Below, piece by piece: positions 36,346 to 49,240 of a stretch of 64,000 bases of DNA. The stretch lies in the NCBI RefSeq assembly GCF_963259705.1, contig NC_081848.1, forward strand, positions 50,119,408 to 50,183,407, given 5' to 3'. How positions within the stretch are numbered: the first letter of the stretch is position 1; the number at the start of each line of letters is the position of its first letter. The translations under genes were made by a program, and so were the position numbers. Source of the stretch: Myotis daubentonii (lineage: Eukaryota > Chordata > Mammalia > Chiroptera > Vespertilionidae). The notes beneath the pieces were generated by a model. It was given only the letters and a program-made list of their open reading frames with translations. It was not told where the DNA came from and ran no database searches.

Positions 36346-38264
36346 AATGTTCTTAAGTTCTTCACCAACTGCTACTGTAGACATGTGCTAAGTGGTGCCC
36401 AGGACGGATGATGGGTTTCCAGCGGGGGGTGGGGGGTTCTGCCTGCTGGGAGCAGCACAAAGTGTCCTAAAGCACAGTGTTGGAGCCAGAGGGAACTGGC
36501 TCCAGGGTTCCGCCTCCTCCACCTGCTGCTGTGTCACCTCTGGCAGGTGCCTCCTCCCAGGGGAAGACGGAGATGAGGTGAGGCTATCTGTTAACCTTGT
36601 GCCTGCCTCAATGTGAGCACTGCATGGGGTGAGGCAAGGAGGTGAGGACAGGACATCTGGGTCTATTCTAACCCAGCTGTGTGCTGGCTGAGTGGCAATT
36701 TTAGGCTCCCTAACCTCTCATTGTGAAAAACATATGACAGTGGTCCTGCACTGGGTGGTGGGCTTGGGAAGCTCCTGTCATAATGCTGGGAACCCTGTGA
36801 GCCCTCGTCTGCATCCATTATTATTACTTTAAAACAACCATTATAACTGCTATTTGGCTCCTCCTGTGCATCCTGAACCATGTCCAGCATGGCCAGGGGT
36901 GAACCTGAGGAGGGGCAGTGAAGGATTAAAGATGACAGACAAGAGAATATAGTTGGGACCAGGTGGATCCCTATGCCTGGATGAGGAAACAGTGACATAG
37001 CCTGTAAGCCGAAGCTTTATTTTATAGTCAGATCACATAAAGCAAAACAAGGGCAAGATGTTTAAAATGTTCTTGCGAGTTTCAAATCTGCTTCTTTCCT
37101 GTTGTTCCATTCTCTGAACTCTATCAAGCTTTGTTTAGGCAGCACTTGCTGCACCCCCGCAGCCCACATCCCTTAGCTACCCTAGGACTACAGGGTCAGA
37201 CTATAAGGTCAAGCTTACAACAAAAGCCTTTTGGGCTACAATTGTGCTGGGAGGGCTTTGCCCTCCAAGCTGGGACTTGTATGTGGCTTTGCCACAAGTC
37301 AGTCCGAGGCTTGAACCTGTCCAAATGCTGTAGCCGCTCTCCACACATGCACCTTCAGGGAGCAGAGGACTCAACCGTCTGGGTGAAGCTCACCAGACGA
37401 CAGATGGGCTGCCTTCCACTGTGGTCCCCCCAGAGATTGGGAGCACTTGCTAACCCAGGGGCCATCATCACTCTCCTCTCTTCTGTGGAAGGACCTCATC
37501 TATGGAGAGGGTGAAAGCCTTTGGGTTCCCGGCAGCTTCTGGCTGCTGGAACAGAAGATGTGTGTTGGGTGTGTTTACCCACCACTTCTGGAGCCTGGCT
37601 AATGATGCTGAAGTAAATATGAGAAAGCCTGTGCTCTCCCGTCCTGGGTGATGAGTGGCTCTTGCTGACAATGGTTGAGATAGGAGACTTCCAAGTCTCA
37701 CTCACGGCTGATCTCAGAACCCTCTCATGGGTGGTAGACAAAGTATAGGAAAGGAAGTCACTGGAGTTTGGACTCCATGGGGGATGATGCCAGGAAGTTT
37801 CCAGAGAGGCTTGAGAGGGGCAGGGGATGGGAAGTGAGAGAAGGAGCTGGACCTGGGACACATGTCACAGCTGGTGTGATATGGGAAGACCCAAACCAGA
37901 TGGAGACTACAGACAGCAGGGAAGCAAGGTCACTGATGGAGGGCGAAGGTGCAGGAAAGAATGCTGGCTTCGCGCTGCAAATTCAAGGGGGCAGGGGTGC
38001 CAAGAGGAGAGAGGGTAGGGGAGGTGGGGACCAAAGGGGTGGCTGAGCTGAAGGTCAAGGCTCTAACCAAGAAGTCAGGTGAAGTCATAAGGCACAGGAA
38101 GCACCTGCAAGAGGCAGAACTTAATTTTCACATAAAGTGCATGAGACCCAGTATTGTTATAAAAAGAGAGGTCCATGCTAGTCTTCCTGGCACTGAGGAC
38201 ACCTGACAGCATGTCCACCCAAGGCTGGACCTCATGGCTTCTGGCTGGGCACTGGTCAACATGT

Positions 38265-38600
38265 GTCTTGACCACACCAAGTTCTCTCTGGTTCTGTGCC
38301 TTTGCACCTGCTATTCCATCTTTCTGGAATTACTCTTCCCCTACTTGTTACCCAGCACCAATATTACCTTCTTTGACCCGTCCAGTCTAAATGAGATCCC
38401 CTTGAATACTTTTAGTTGCCCTGTCTTTGTTATTAATAACATTTATTCATAATATTTCCATTTATTAATTTATTCTGTCAATGTGTCCCCCTCTTCGCTC
38501 TCCCTCTCCCCGCTAGACTATAAGCTCAAGGAAGACAAGGGTCACATTGTATACACCAGGCATCTAATATATATGCAATATCTGTTATTTGAATGAGTGA
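38265..38600 (+). repeat. L2 relic
   Basis: gtgcctttgcacctgctatt, tctttctggaattactcttc, the later gactataagctcaaggaaga and tgttatttgaatgagtga match the plus-strand L2 3' end closely and in order. Confidence 0.8.
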
Positions 38601-39380
38601 TTCCAGCAATCCGAGAGCCCTGGGCTTTAACTATATAGATAGTTGGTTTTAAGTCACTCAGCGAGATCCCCTAATAAAGGTGATAAACATAAAAGGCGAT
38701 AAACATTTACTGAGCACAATGACTTCCTTCAAACCCAGGGCGGTTTTTCAGCAAAGTCCTGACATTTAAGTGCGTACTGCTGCAACCGAAAAGGCTTACT
38801 CCGGCTTCAGGGCTTAAATTAACATCGTAAAACCTGGGAAGTCATCAAATGAGCATGGGCTATAGCAGGCGGCTCCTTCTTGTGGAACCTGAACTCCCTA
38901 CAGAAGGCCCCCAACCTGGCCAATGCCTGCTTTCGCCCTCAGAGTAGCTTCTGGACCCCCGTTGTGACCAAGAACCCGAAGCAAGTCCCACTCACCGCCA
39001 GCCCTTCCCAGAGTGCTGGGAAGACTGTGAGATTGTTTCTGAAAAGGCTGGAAGAGGGTTTAAATCCTGCCTCTACTGCCCATTAGCCTTTGATTCGGAT
39101 GTCAGTTGCCTTTTTATGGAGAATAATGATAATCTGGGAGGTTTAAAAGAGATGCTGTATGAAAAGCTCCCACTAGCAAAGATAGGCGCAGAGAGGGTTC
39201 CTAGGGCAGGCACAGTCCTTTCCCTTCCCAGGGCTGGCAGCTGCTGGCACAAGGTCAGGGTCACAAGCCTGAGTTTATGTTTGCCACTTTCCCCTTCCAT
39301 GCCTCAGGGTCTCCCAGCTGTCCAGTGGAGAGCTGGACTCAGTAGTGTCTTAGATCCTTTCTACTTCTTTACTTCTACCA

Positions 39381-39584
39381 TTTAATATGTCTTTATTGAG
39401 TTTTAGAGAGAGAGGAAGGGAGACAGAAACATTAATGAGAGAGAAACACCATTGATTGGATGCCTCCTGCACACCTCCATTGGGGATCGAGCCCGCTATC
39501 CGGGCATGTGCCCTGACTGGGAATCGAAAAGTGACCTCTTGGTTGGTGGGTCAACTCTCAACCACTGAGCCACATTGGCTGGGC
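39381..39584 (-). mobile_element. Ves SINE (older copy)
   Basis: Minus-strand Ves: tctttattgagttttagaga at the tail end, ttggatgcctcctgcacacc in the body and caaccactgagccacattgg plus ctgggc at the head. More diverged than the other copies and without a clean target duplication. Confidence 0.9.
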
Positions 39585-40492
39585 TTTTCTACTTTCATTG
39601 TGTGATTGTCAGTTTTGTTGCCAGCACCTCAAATGATGTCCGTATCTGAGACACAACCGGCAGAGCTGTAACTGGGATTTGTAAACTGGGAGACACTGGA
39701 GACAATGCAACAGGACACAGTATGACCATCTCTCCTCCTCAGAGACCCGTGCTCACTGTAGTCTGTGGCAGGGACAGATTTGCCACTCCTGTGTTAAATC
39801 ATTTTGCTTATTAATGTCCTTCTGAAGCACTGTGTTGAGAAGGATTTGAGCTCCCCCCGCCCTCCCCCCCTCGCCCCCCGCAATCTGGGGCTCAGTGGAA
39901 AAGCCTGCCATAATTTATTAGTAACGTTTATTGTGGGTAAGGGGTTGTGGGGCGGTGACACCTGAGCCTTGTACTTTGTAGCCACGGTTCACAGCTCAAG
40001 ATCACAAGTCCTTTCCAGCTTTTATCTCCTTAGGACTTGCATGAGCTCTTTGCTCTTGGCAAAATGTTCCCACTGTTCCCTTAGCCCAGAAAGCCTCTTT
40101 CCTGCTCCCCATCCATCCAAAGCCAGCCTGGCCCCATTCCTCCAAAATCCCAAAACACGATTTGTACCACTCATGTGGTCCGCATTTCTTGGCTCATGTT
40201 GGTAATTATCGTTTTATGTGTAGCTGTTTCGCCTAACTTGGCTGTGAAATGCTGAGACAAGAGTAGAAAGCCAAACCAGGCAGGCTGAGGGAGAAAGATG
40301 AGGAGGATGGAGGCTGAAGCTGAGGCCTGACAATCGCTGGCAGACCACAGTGATCCACAGAGTGGCTGTGGGCCAGACATGCGACCAAGACATCGAGCCG
40401 TGCTGGGCAGAGTGCTCCTTCAGGTCTATGTCACAGGCACCTCACTCATTGCACCCCAGTCCTGGCCCTGCATGGGAATAGGAGGGGAGAGA

Positions 40493-40705
40493 GGCCCAGC
40501 CAGTGTGGCTCAGTGGTTGAGCGTTGACCTATGAACCAGGATGTCGCAGTTTGATTTCCCAGCCGGGGCACATACCCGGGTTGCTGCTCGATCCCCAGTA
40601 GGGACTGTGGAGGAGGCAGCCAATCAGTGATTCTCATCATTGCTGTTTTATCTCTCTATCCCTCTCCCTTCCTCTCTGAAATCAATGAAAAAATATTTTT
40701 TAAAA
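40493..40705 (+). mobile_element. Ves SINE
   Basis: Plus-strand copy of the subtype with ggttgagcgttgacctatga after the A-box-like tggctcagtgg; the body has cgatccccagtagggactgt and it ends in gaaatcaatgaaaaaatatt. Target duplication is weak. Confidence 0.92.
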
Positions 40706-40859
40706 AAGAACGGGAAAGAGCTCAAATCTGAGCAAGGCTAAGACAAAAGGCAGGGGCTGTCAGCAAGCTGGATCAAGGGTAGGAGGTAGAGGAGGAGCTG
40801 GGATGGGGATGATGTAAGACGAGGAGTCAACTTCCTCCCCAAATGCATCTCCTTCCTGC

Positions 40860-41192
40860 ACCTGCAACCTTTAGTCTCCAGAGAAAGATCCTTCATGTGA
40901 TTTGCAAGATCTCTGAGATCTGGGCCCTCGTATTCACTGCAGCTTCATCCTTTACCCCATACTGTCCAGTTTCACCACCTTCTCTTAATTCCTAGGGCTG
41001 ACCTTGTTCTTGGTTTTCTCCCCACCCACCCCATGCCATTCCCTTTATTGGATTTCTCTCCCATACCACCACCACCACCTACATTTTTTTGCTAGTTCCT
41101 ACCTACTTTCCCTACTGTCCTAAATTTGGTTAAATGCCTCTGCTATGTATTCCCATAGCACCCATACTTCTCCTTGCACAGCACTTATGATC

Positions 41193-41194
<2 letters not shown>
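40860..41194 (+). repeat. L2 relic
   Basis: gatctctgagatctgggccc and, at the right, catagcacccatacttctcc and cacagcacttatgatcac are consecutive parts of the plus-strand L2 3' region. The (GT)n microsatellite follows directly. Confidence 0.65.

Positions 41195-41231
<37 letters not shown>
41195..41231 (+). repeat. (GT)n microsatellite
   Basis: About 18 uninterrupted GT units at the junction of L2 and antisense L1 sequence. Confidence 0.97.
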
Positions 41232-41236
<5 letters not shown>

Positions 41237-41905
41237 GCATACATACAGTTAACGACACATAATACAGGAGACAACTCTTTCCTTACCACCTGCTTAAGAA
41301 ACAGTACATTGGCAAGAACCTAGAAATCTCTGTGTGCCCCTCCTTACCTCCTGAGGTAATCCATTATCCTGAAATTTGTTAATAATTTCCTTGCCACCAA
41401 CCTAAACTACCTGTTTAGCTTTCCTTTTGGCTGTTTTTGAACGCTATGTGAACGGAAGCATACTGTCTGCATTCTGCAACTTGCTTCTCGCTTCATTTCC
41501 TTTCACCACCACCGTGTTCCATTGTATAAATACACAGCAGTTTGTTTAGGCATTCTCCTGTTGGCGGCAGTCTGGCTGTTTCCGGTATGATGAATAGCGC
41601 TCCTTGGAACAATCTTACATGCATCTCTTGGTGCCCAAGAGCAGGAGCCTCAGTGTGTTTACGCTACAGAGGGATTGATTTTGGAGGCACAGGTTACACA
41701 CACAGTCAAGAGTGAAACTCTTCCAAAGTCAGTCCCCAAGTTCCACTCCCACCAGCACAGGCGAGCACTCATGTCGCTTCACAATCGCGCCAACACTTGG
41801 CATTGTCCAACGTTTTCATTTTTGCCAACCCAATGGATATGAGATTCATTCTCACTGTAGTTTTAATTTACAACTCCCTGACTACTAGTGAGATAGCACT
41901 TTTCT
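41232..41905 (-). repeat. L1 relic (antisense)
   Basis: The plus strand reads ccattgtataaatacacagc, then ggcattctcctgttggcggc, gccaacacttggcattgtcc and gtagttttaatttacaactc, the standard order of an antisense L1 in mammals. Diverged; ORF2 frame is broken. Confidence 0.75.
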
Positions 41906-44900
41906 TTCTCCTGTTTATGGGTCCGCAACACCCGCCAATAGAGGAGGCCCTGGCCCCCTTGCTCTCATTAAGGACCCTCCAGTGCCTAAACAGGATCTGG
42001 CTCATGGCAGACACTTACTGCATGAATGAAAGACGGACTGGGCTTTAGTTCTGAATTATCCCCACTGCACTTGGCTTGGTGCTCTCCCAGGATTCCAAGG
42101 GTAGACATTTTGTTATTTTAAAGTATAAAGAAACATTTTTAAAGTCTGACAATGCTTATTCTTTTATCAGGCTCCACTGAAAAGCACTCCCTGGGGATAC
42201 AGCTTCCGCCCTCCTCTTACAATAGACACTATTGAAGAGTCTCTGGACAGACCACTGCTTGGGGAAACTGGGGTGCTTTTTCTTGGAAGGTGTCTCTGAT
42301 GGGGTCTGGTTTTGGATCGACGCTAAGAAGCACCCAAAGCAGCTTCCCGATTTGAAAGGGATTCTTCTTAACTATCAGAGGCAGCAGGGGAAGTCGCCTG
42401 GAGAAAATGTTAAAAGGCAGTTTTACAGGGACTGGAGCTTTGTTGAAATAGCTGCTTACCTACAGGAAACCCAGGGGCAGCGACAGCACCAAGCTCAGCA
42501 CGCTAGCCCACCATGTACCGAGGATCCAGCTCTTCCTCGGACCCTAATGCTCTGACTATAAAGACGGGGGCTGTGGGAGTTCACTTCCTCATGGGAGAGT
42601 TCATGACGATCTCCTGGCAAACGTGGCCATTGAGCTTGGAAGGCATCCTTTCATGGTTCCAACCAAGGAGAGTTTATTCATGATGATCTCAAATCTCCTA
42701 CCAGCCAACAGGCCTTATTAATACTGTCTAAAGTCAGGCTAAGTTGAACTCAAGACAAAAATGAAGAAAAGAAAGAAGTCAGGCCTGAACATACTGGGGT
42801 TATAAAAGCACAGACAGGAGAAGGGTGGTCTACAAGGGTACGGCAGACTCCTGTCATTCACTAATACCTGCATGCTCCTCTACATCTTCCAGACTCCCTT
42901 GCAGTCATGAGGGACCATGTGAGCAGCTCAGGCCAATGAGAGAGGAAATGACAGCTGTCACTTCCTGGCCAAGGTGGGTAAGTATCTAGTGTGGGAAACC
43001 CGTAAGAATTTCTATTCCTTTCCCTCCCAATCTCCTGGATGTTTAAGCCAGGATGACCTTGAAGTTCAAAGATAGGGAACCCATAAAGGAAGCAACCTGA
43101 GTCCCTCGGTTACCACTTGGAAAATAGCTGCCCAGGGGACTGTGATATGAGCAGGAAATGAACTTGTCCTAGGTTAAGCCTCTGGGGCTAGGGGGCTGCT
43201 ACTGCAGCCTGTGATCATTTCCCTGATTATTTCAATCTGCCAGTGTGCAAAGAGCCAAGGTGACCAGAGGGGCCTGGGCTTGGGCCCTGTAGCACTGGTA
43301 CCAGGGATTCAGTCTATTGGGTGGGACTTTGTGGCAGAAGGTTCCAGGCCTGAGAAGAGATGGTCCAGAAAGTGACAGCTCCCCAAATCCAGGTGATGCA
43401 TCAGTTCAGAGCAGGACCTCCTAGAGGCTGAAGATTTAGCAGGCTATCAGAGAGTAGATTTAGTCCCAAGGGATGAGAGAGGAAGCAGTCAGGGGTAGGA
43501 GGGTGTTAGGACCTGAGTAGAACAGGCTGCAGGTTAGAGTGTGGTTCAAGTCCAGAACCAGGGCAGAGGTCAGAAGACCTGGAAGAAGTCAGCAGGGAGG
43601 AAAAGAAAAGGCCATGGCTTGGAGGTCATGAATGGCTAGGGGTTCCTCAGGCAGCCATAGACAGCAGCCCTGTGGCAGCTCCACCATCTCAGAATGAGCC
43701 AGGGAGGTGGGGAAGGCTGGCTAGGGGGTCCAGGCATTTCCATGGAAGCAAAACTATAGCAGCCCCAAGAGGCAGAAGTATTGGCCAAATTCCAAATCAG
43801 GGTCCCATTGACCCATGTGCAGTTTACTCTAATCATCTATTTGTTTGGAACTAGGCTCTCTGACCCCTTGACTATCACTGGTGCTACCAGAGAATGATAA
43901 TGAGCTTGAATGTAACTTGGGGAGCAATTTTCTGAAATCCAAATAAAACCCTTCCCATCCCTCATCTGAGAGTCTTTTCCATTTCCTTGGGAGTGTTCAG
44001 AGCCCTCTCTGGCGAGTTAAGTCCCTTTGAATCGCCGTGAGCGCCTTCTTTGTGGCCCTATTCAGAAAAGCTCGCTCTATCCAGCTGCTATTCAGATCTG
44101 GTCCCCTGGACTATGTTTAATTGATACTTTTCTATATGCAGATGAACCACTTACTCATTTAAAGTGCTTCCTCTTTATGTCTTTAATCAGTGGCTGTTTC
44201 TTTATTCTCTCAGAAGTTTAATCTAATCAGAAACAAATCCCACACATATCAATGGCTCATTAACATGTCCCAATCAAATTCAAATGGGCTGCCCATATCA
44301 GATGCCCCCTCAAAAGTGTGATGCTGGCTCACCATAGTTCAGGGGGGTCTTTTTGAAATGCAGAAAAACCAAGAATCACTGTTCTGTCACCCCAGCACAG
44401 TGGGGCCAGGTAACTCAGGTGTCACTGAGCCAGCATAGGTGAGGAGCTGTGGCAGTCTGGCAGACCCTGGTGCAGACATTAGGGGAAGCTATGTGTCTGA
44501 ACCAAGCATTACCCCCACATTTGGCTCCATGGGACCTTTGAGGTTATCATTCAGATGATAAAAATGAATCCGAGATGCTGAGCGTCCTCTCACTTAGAAA
44601 TTATATTTGTTCTATGGAGCTTTCCTCTTACTCCATTGGAATTCAGATTAAGAAAGCTGGTGTGCGGGGTCCTTGCTAAAAGAGATTTGCCCTTTTTATA
44701 CACATCAGAATGAATTTTCAGCTTGGGTATCATCTCTGAAAGGCACTTATAGAAAACTCACATTAAAAAAATGGATTTACAAAAGAGATCAGCACTGCAG
44801 TATCGTAGAACTATAGGGGACCTGACATAGCCTCCCATCCTTTCCTGGGTGAGGAAACTGAGGTTCAAGGTCAGATGCTAATTTAGAAGGAGAGTAGAAA

Positions 44901-44929
44901 ATGCCTCCAAGATCTCTGCTCCTTGGAAA

Positions 44930-45135
44930 ATAGAAGGTCATTGTGGTTACAAGCATAGGCTTTGGGGTTCAACAGTCTTGGTATCAAAGCTCACATTTCC
45001 CATTTGCTGGGTTGGTGACTTTAGGCGACTCATTTCACCTTCTAACATACAGTTTCCTTGTCTGTGAAATGGAGACAAAAATGACACATTGCAAAAATAG
45101 ATATTTTGATAATTCAATGAGGTAATGCATGCAGG
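44930..45135 (+). repeat. MIR SINE relic
   Basis: cattgtggttacaagcatag at the head, then gtttccttgtctgtgaaatg and tttgataattcaatgaggta near the tail, plus orientation. Confidence 0.75.
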
Positions 45136-45474
45136 AGGTTGATTTCAACACCCAGTACAAGTTTAAAACCCACTAAGTATTGGATAAAATTATTAACACT
45201 GCAAGATTCCATTAATGGTAAGATTCACCATTGCCACAGTAAGAGCTTTTTAGGCAGGGGAATACTACCTTCCTCTGAGCTGAAGATTTATATATCCAAC
45301 TGCCTACACATCACCCTCCCTGTATGTCTCTCAGGCACCATAAACTTACCTTGTCCACAACTAAGTTCTTTATTTCCTTCCCTGCCTCCCCATCTGTCCT
45401 TTAGTCTTCCCCTCATCCACCTAATAGTCCAAGCCTGAAACATACATAAATAATGTAATTCATCCATAATTATG

Positions 45475-45840
45475 TCATCTTCCTCTCCCTCCACATCCAA
45501 TTACATCAGCAAAATGCAGTCAGTTCTACCTCCTAAATATAGCTAATTTAATCACATCTCTCAATCTGCACAGCCAACATCCTGGTCCAAGTGCTATTAT
45601 TTTTGTGTGGACAACTCTATCAACAGCCTCCTAACAAGTCCCTTTGCTTCAACCCTGTTGACCTTCAATCCATCTTCTAAAATTATAAATCAGATCATGT
45701 CCTTTCTCTGCTTTAATTCAAGTCGACAATTATTTATCGAGCACTTACTATGTGCCAGGCACTGTTGTATGAGATAGGAATTTCATCATAGAACAAAACA
45801 TACAAAATTCCTGACTTTCTGGAACTTACATTCTATGTTT
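45475..45840. repeat. L2 relics in two orientations
   Basis: 45475-45725 follows plus-strand L2 ORF2 (ccaattacatcagcaaaatg, gcctcctaacaagtcccttt, aaatcagatcatgtcctttc). 45726-45840 then reads as antisense L2 3' end (atcgagcacttactatgtgc, gccaggcactgttgtatg, gaacttacattctatg). Two copies abut head to head. Confidence 0.65.
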
Positions 45841-45852
45841 TCCATTGTAGTA

Positions 45853-46322
45853 CTTGCTATGGACTAAATTGTGTCCCCCTCCAATTCACATGTCAAAGCC
45901 CTAACCCTCAGGTGACTGTACTGGAGAAAGAAAGTTTAAAAAGGTGATTAAGGTTAAAGGAGGGTATAGGGCGAGGCCTCCTTATAAGAAAAGAAAAAGA
46001 CACTAGAGCGTTCTCTCTGCCATTTAAGGACACAGCGAGAAGGTGGCAGGTGGTCTGAAAGTCAGGAAGAGGACTCTCACCAGAACCCGACCACACTGGC
46101 ATCTTTTTAAAAATTTCTTTATTGATTAAGGTATTACATATGTGTCCTTATCCCTCCTTGCCCCCCGCCCCCCACTCATGCCCTCACCCCCCTGTTGTCT
46201 ATGTCCATTGGTTAGGCACACTGGCATCTTGATCTCAGACTTCTTGCCTCCATAACTGTGAGAAAGTAAATTCCTAGTGCTTAAGCCACCTAGTCTGTGG
46301 TATGTCGAGTTATCCAATACAG
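45853..46322 (+). repeat. MaLR-type LTR split by an L1 tail
   Basis: tgctatggactaaattgtgt, attcacatgtcaaagcccta, ggcgaggcctccttataaga on the left; ttgatctcagacttcttgcc, ataactgtgagaaagtaaat and aagccacctagtctgtggta on the right. The insertion at 46106-46216 separates the halves. Confidence 0.8.
46106..46216 (-). mobile_element. 5'-truncated L1 3' end (111 bp)
   Basis: The plus strand reads a T/A tail, tctttattgattaaggtatt, the C-rich segment and tgtccattggttagg, which is the reverse complement of the bat L1 3' untranslated end. Flanked by a perfect 14-bp target duplication, cacactggcatctt, at 46092-46105 and 46217-46230. Very short, heavily 5'-truncated insertion. Confidence 0.88.
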
Positions 46323-46997
46323 CACTTATTGCAATTTGTAACTATGTATTTATATTTTACCCCCTTTTATCAGCTGTCTTATTATACCATTAGCTCCTCC
46401 AAGAGGAAAGGGCTGTGTTTACTCTTTAAACACTATATGCCCATGTTAAACACTGTATACCCAATGCCACCTATGGTAGGCACCTAACAAATAATGTCAA
46501 GTGAATGAACTGCATTAAATGGGCACATAAAATTATAAGTCGTGTGACCATATGTTCTGGTTTGCCCATGACAATACTGGTTTATACCTGTTGTTCCAGT
46601 ATAATTATTAATAGAAACCCCTTTCACTCTCAAAATTGTTCTGGTTTGGATAATAAATTGTAATTTATTTATATATTTACTATGTATGAAGATATGCCAA
46701 ATGTATGTCAAATCTGATTTCAGAAACATTAAAATTCAAAATAAGTATCTGTTTTGAAATCACAATATTACCACTATTTTCTCCCTCCTACTCCATGACT
46801 TCTTTACATGGCTGCAGGGAAAACTAAGCAAGTCATTAGGCCCCTCACGCCCTGGTGAGCAGGACCTGAAGCAGACGTAAAGAATAAAGTGGGGCACTCC
46901 ACCACTGCTGGGCGGTGCCCCGAGGAGGGAAAGGGACCAGGGACCTGTCCCTCGGATTGTCCAGAACTAGACAGGCAGCAGGCGCGCACACACACAC

Positions 46998-46998
<1 letters not shown>

Positions 46999-47054
<56 letters not shown>
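46999..47054 (+). repeat. (GA)n microsatellite
   Basis: About 27 GA units immediately after a short (CA)n run. Accounts for poly-Ser/Leu and poly-Arg/Glu open frames. Confidence 0.97.
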
Positions 47055-47056
<2 letters not shown>

Positions 47057-47140
47057 CTAAAGGAGTAAATATTGTTCCCTCGGGTAGTTCAGCAGGAGTT
47101 AACTCTTTATTTCCATGACTCACTTTATATTCAGGTAGGC

Positions 47141-47343
47141 CAGGGGTCCTCAAACTTTTTAAACAGGGGGCCAGTTCACTGTCCCTCAGATCGTTGGAGG
47201 GCCGGACTATAGTTTAAAAAAAACTATGAACAAATTCCTATGTACACTGCACATATCTTATTTTGAAGTAAAAAAACAAAACGGGAACAAATACAGTATT
47301 TGTATTTGCATGTGGCCCGCGGGCCGTAGTTTGAGGACCCCTG
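47141..47343 (-). mobile_element. Non-autonomous hAT element (203 bp)
   Basis: Terminal inverted repeats: caggggtcctcaaact at the left and agtttgaggacccctg at the right, 16 bp perfect. Target duplication aggtaggc / aggtaagc at 47133-47140 and 47344-47351, seven of eight. Near the right end the sequence gtggcccgcgggccgtagtt is a short CG-rich palindrome. No transposase. Low apparent decay. Confidence 0.93.
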
Positions 47344-47795
47344 AGGTAAGCCTTGCTCAACAGAAAAACTTGTGTGTAGGGATCATCACTGACAAGCACT
47401 GGAAAACTTTCCTCCTAGGGATCCCTCCCCTTGCATGGCTTTACAAAGCAAAGAGCATGCGTAATGGGAATAAATGCTTCTGTCTTCCCCGTCTGCAATT
47501 TCAGATATATGAATATCAGGTCTTGTCAAAAGAAAACCAGTGTCTGAATGATGATGATAAAGACAATGACAATAAAACAGGAGGAGGAAAAAGGGTGGGG
47601 GGCGGGGGGAGAAGAAAGAGAAGCCCAGGCTCAGTTTCTGTCAGTCATTTTGAGCAGCTAATTCTGGCCTTGCCTGATGGTCCTTCCTTGGAAAATTAGA
47701 ACCACCATGTAATGGTAGTAAAAACCTACCTTTCAGGGCATGATACAAAACAGTAGGCAGACTCAATTAAAGAAAAACAAACACGAAAAAGAAAA

Positions 47796-47821
47796 GGAGA
47801 GAGAGAGAGAGAGAGAGAGAA
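47796..47821 (+). repeat. Short (GA)n microsatellite
   Basis: About 13 GA units. Confidence 0.95.
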
Positions 47822-48924
47822 TGACTCGCCAGAGCTTTAACATACATTGCTGACTCCCATGTTCATTTATTTATTTATTTGCTTATTTTTGCTTTTTCCC
47901 CCCAGTAAGGAAATTAAACTTAGATACATTACTTTTATCTAATTTACAGTCTATCGTCAAATTTCATTCATTGTCCCAATAATGGCCTTTATTGCCATTC
48001 CCCCCCCCCCCCCACCTTGGTCCCAATTTTTTAAGGAAATAAAAATTTCCTTCAGTCTGAGTCTCAAAACTCTTTATTATTACCTCTCCCAGGCAGTTTA
48101 TTAAAGTTCCTTCTCCTATGGCTCCCTCATTGAACACAATTTAAAAACCTCGATCGTGAAGCCCCGTCCAGAGAAAACTTGTCCACAGTGTGCTCCCTCG
48201 TCGGCTCCCCGCCACTCTAGCGAGTTGCTTCATTGTGTACTTTTTAATTGCTGTGTTCTTCAGGGGCTAATTTTGCACTTATCTTTACTCACCATAAAAC
48301 TTTTACAACGTACTGTTAAGCTGCTCTGTTTGGAGGCTGGTTTGTAATTGTGGAGAATGTGCAGGAGACAATGTGCTATGGCAGAGACGCCTTCCTCCCA
48401 CCTCTCAGGTGCCTTTGCTGCTGGGCATGGCAGACTGGTTGGTTCCTGGCTGCTTGGGGCACCAAGCTTCCCTCATACATGGGGATCACAAGCAGGAAAG
48501 TCCCGCAAATCCCAGAGGTTTAGGCCTCATGGGCCCCAAGTTGCTCAGAGCTCAAGGGACCTGGGAATTTCAGGCCCATGGTCCCAGAAGGCCACCCCTA
48601 ATGGCTCACATTCTAAGAGAGCAGGGCCAACTACAGTTGACCAACTAGAAGGACCCTAAAATCTCAACCACTCTCTCAAGGTCAAGTCCATACTTTCCCA
48701 TGGCCCTGTAAGCCGGCACGGAGTCACCATTTTCAGTGACTCCCTTTCCCTCCATTCATGGTCAGATAAACTCTCTAAACTCTGCCTCCTTTCAATCCCT
48801 CGCCACTCCCTGCCTGGCCCTGTGAGTCTGTCTGAAGTCACCAGCTGTTGACTCCACCTCTGCCTCCAAGGGCTTCTCCCGGCTGCATTGGCATGCCCTT
48901 TCTCACTCACACTCTCATAGCACA

Positions 48925-49130
48925 GGGTGGGGATATAGAGGTTTTGTCACCAGACAGACCTGTGTTCAAAGCCAAGCTCCACCACTCTTTCCCTGTGCAA
49001 CCTGGGCAAGTGGCCCAATCTCTCTGAGCCTCAGAGTTTGTATCTGTAAAATGAGGATAATAATTCTAGCCTTTGGAGGAGGAAATGACATACAGCATAA
49101 AACTCACTAGAATGTAAGCTCTCTGAAGGC
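48925..49130 (+). repeat. MIR SINE relic
   Basis: tgtgcaacctgggcaagtgg, tctctctgagcctcagagtt and tctgtaaaatgaggataata: conserved central MIR in plus orientation. Confidence 0.8.
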
Positions 49131-49240
49131 ACACTCTTCTGTTCATCACTGCACACCCAGTGATCAGCACTGTACCCGGCATTAAATAAATAAATTCACT
49201 GAGCAAAAATGTTTGCTGAACGGTAGCTCTTATCATTACT
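49100..49240 (+). repeat. L2 3' end relic
   Basis: actagaatgtaagctctctg, then gcacactcttctgttcatca and ggcattaaataaataaattc match the plus-strand L2 end; it begins inside or next to the MIR tail. Confidence 0.65.

Noticed and set aside
42232..42555. 107-codon plus-strand open frame
   Set aside because: Complex composition, but no recognisable domain, no exon borders, and opposite to the gene. Kept as unexplained rather than annotated.
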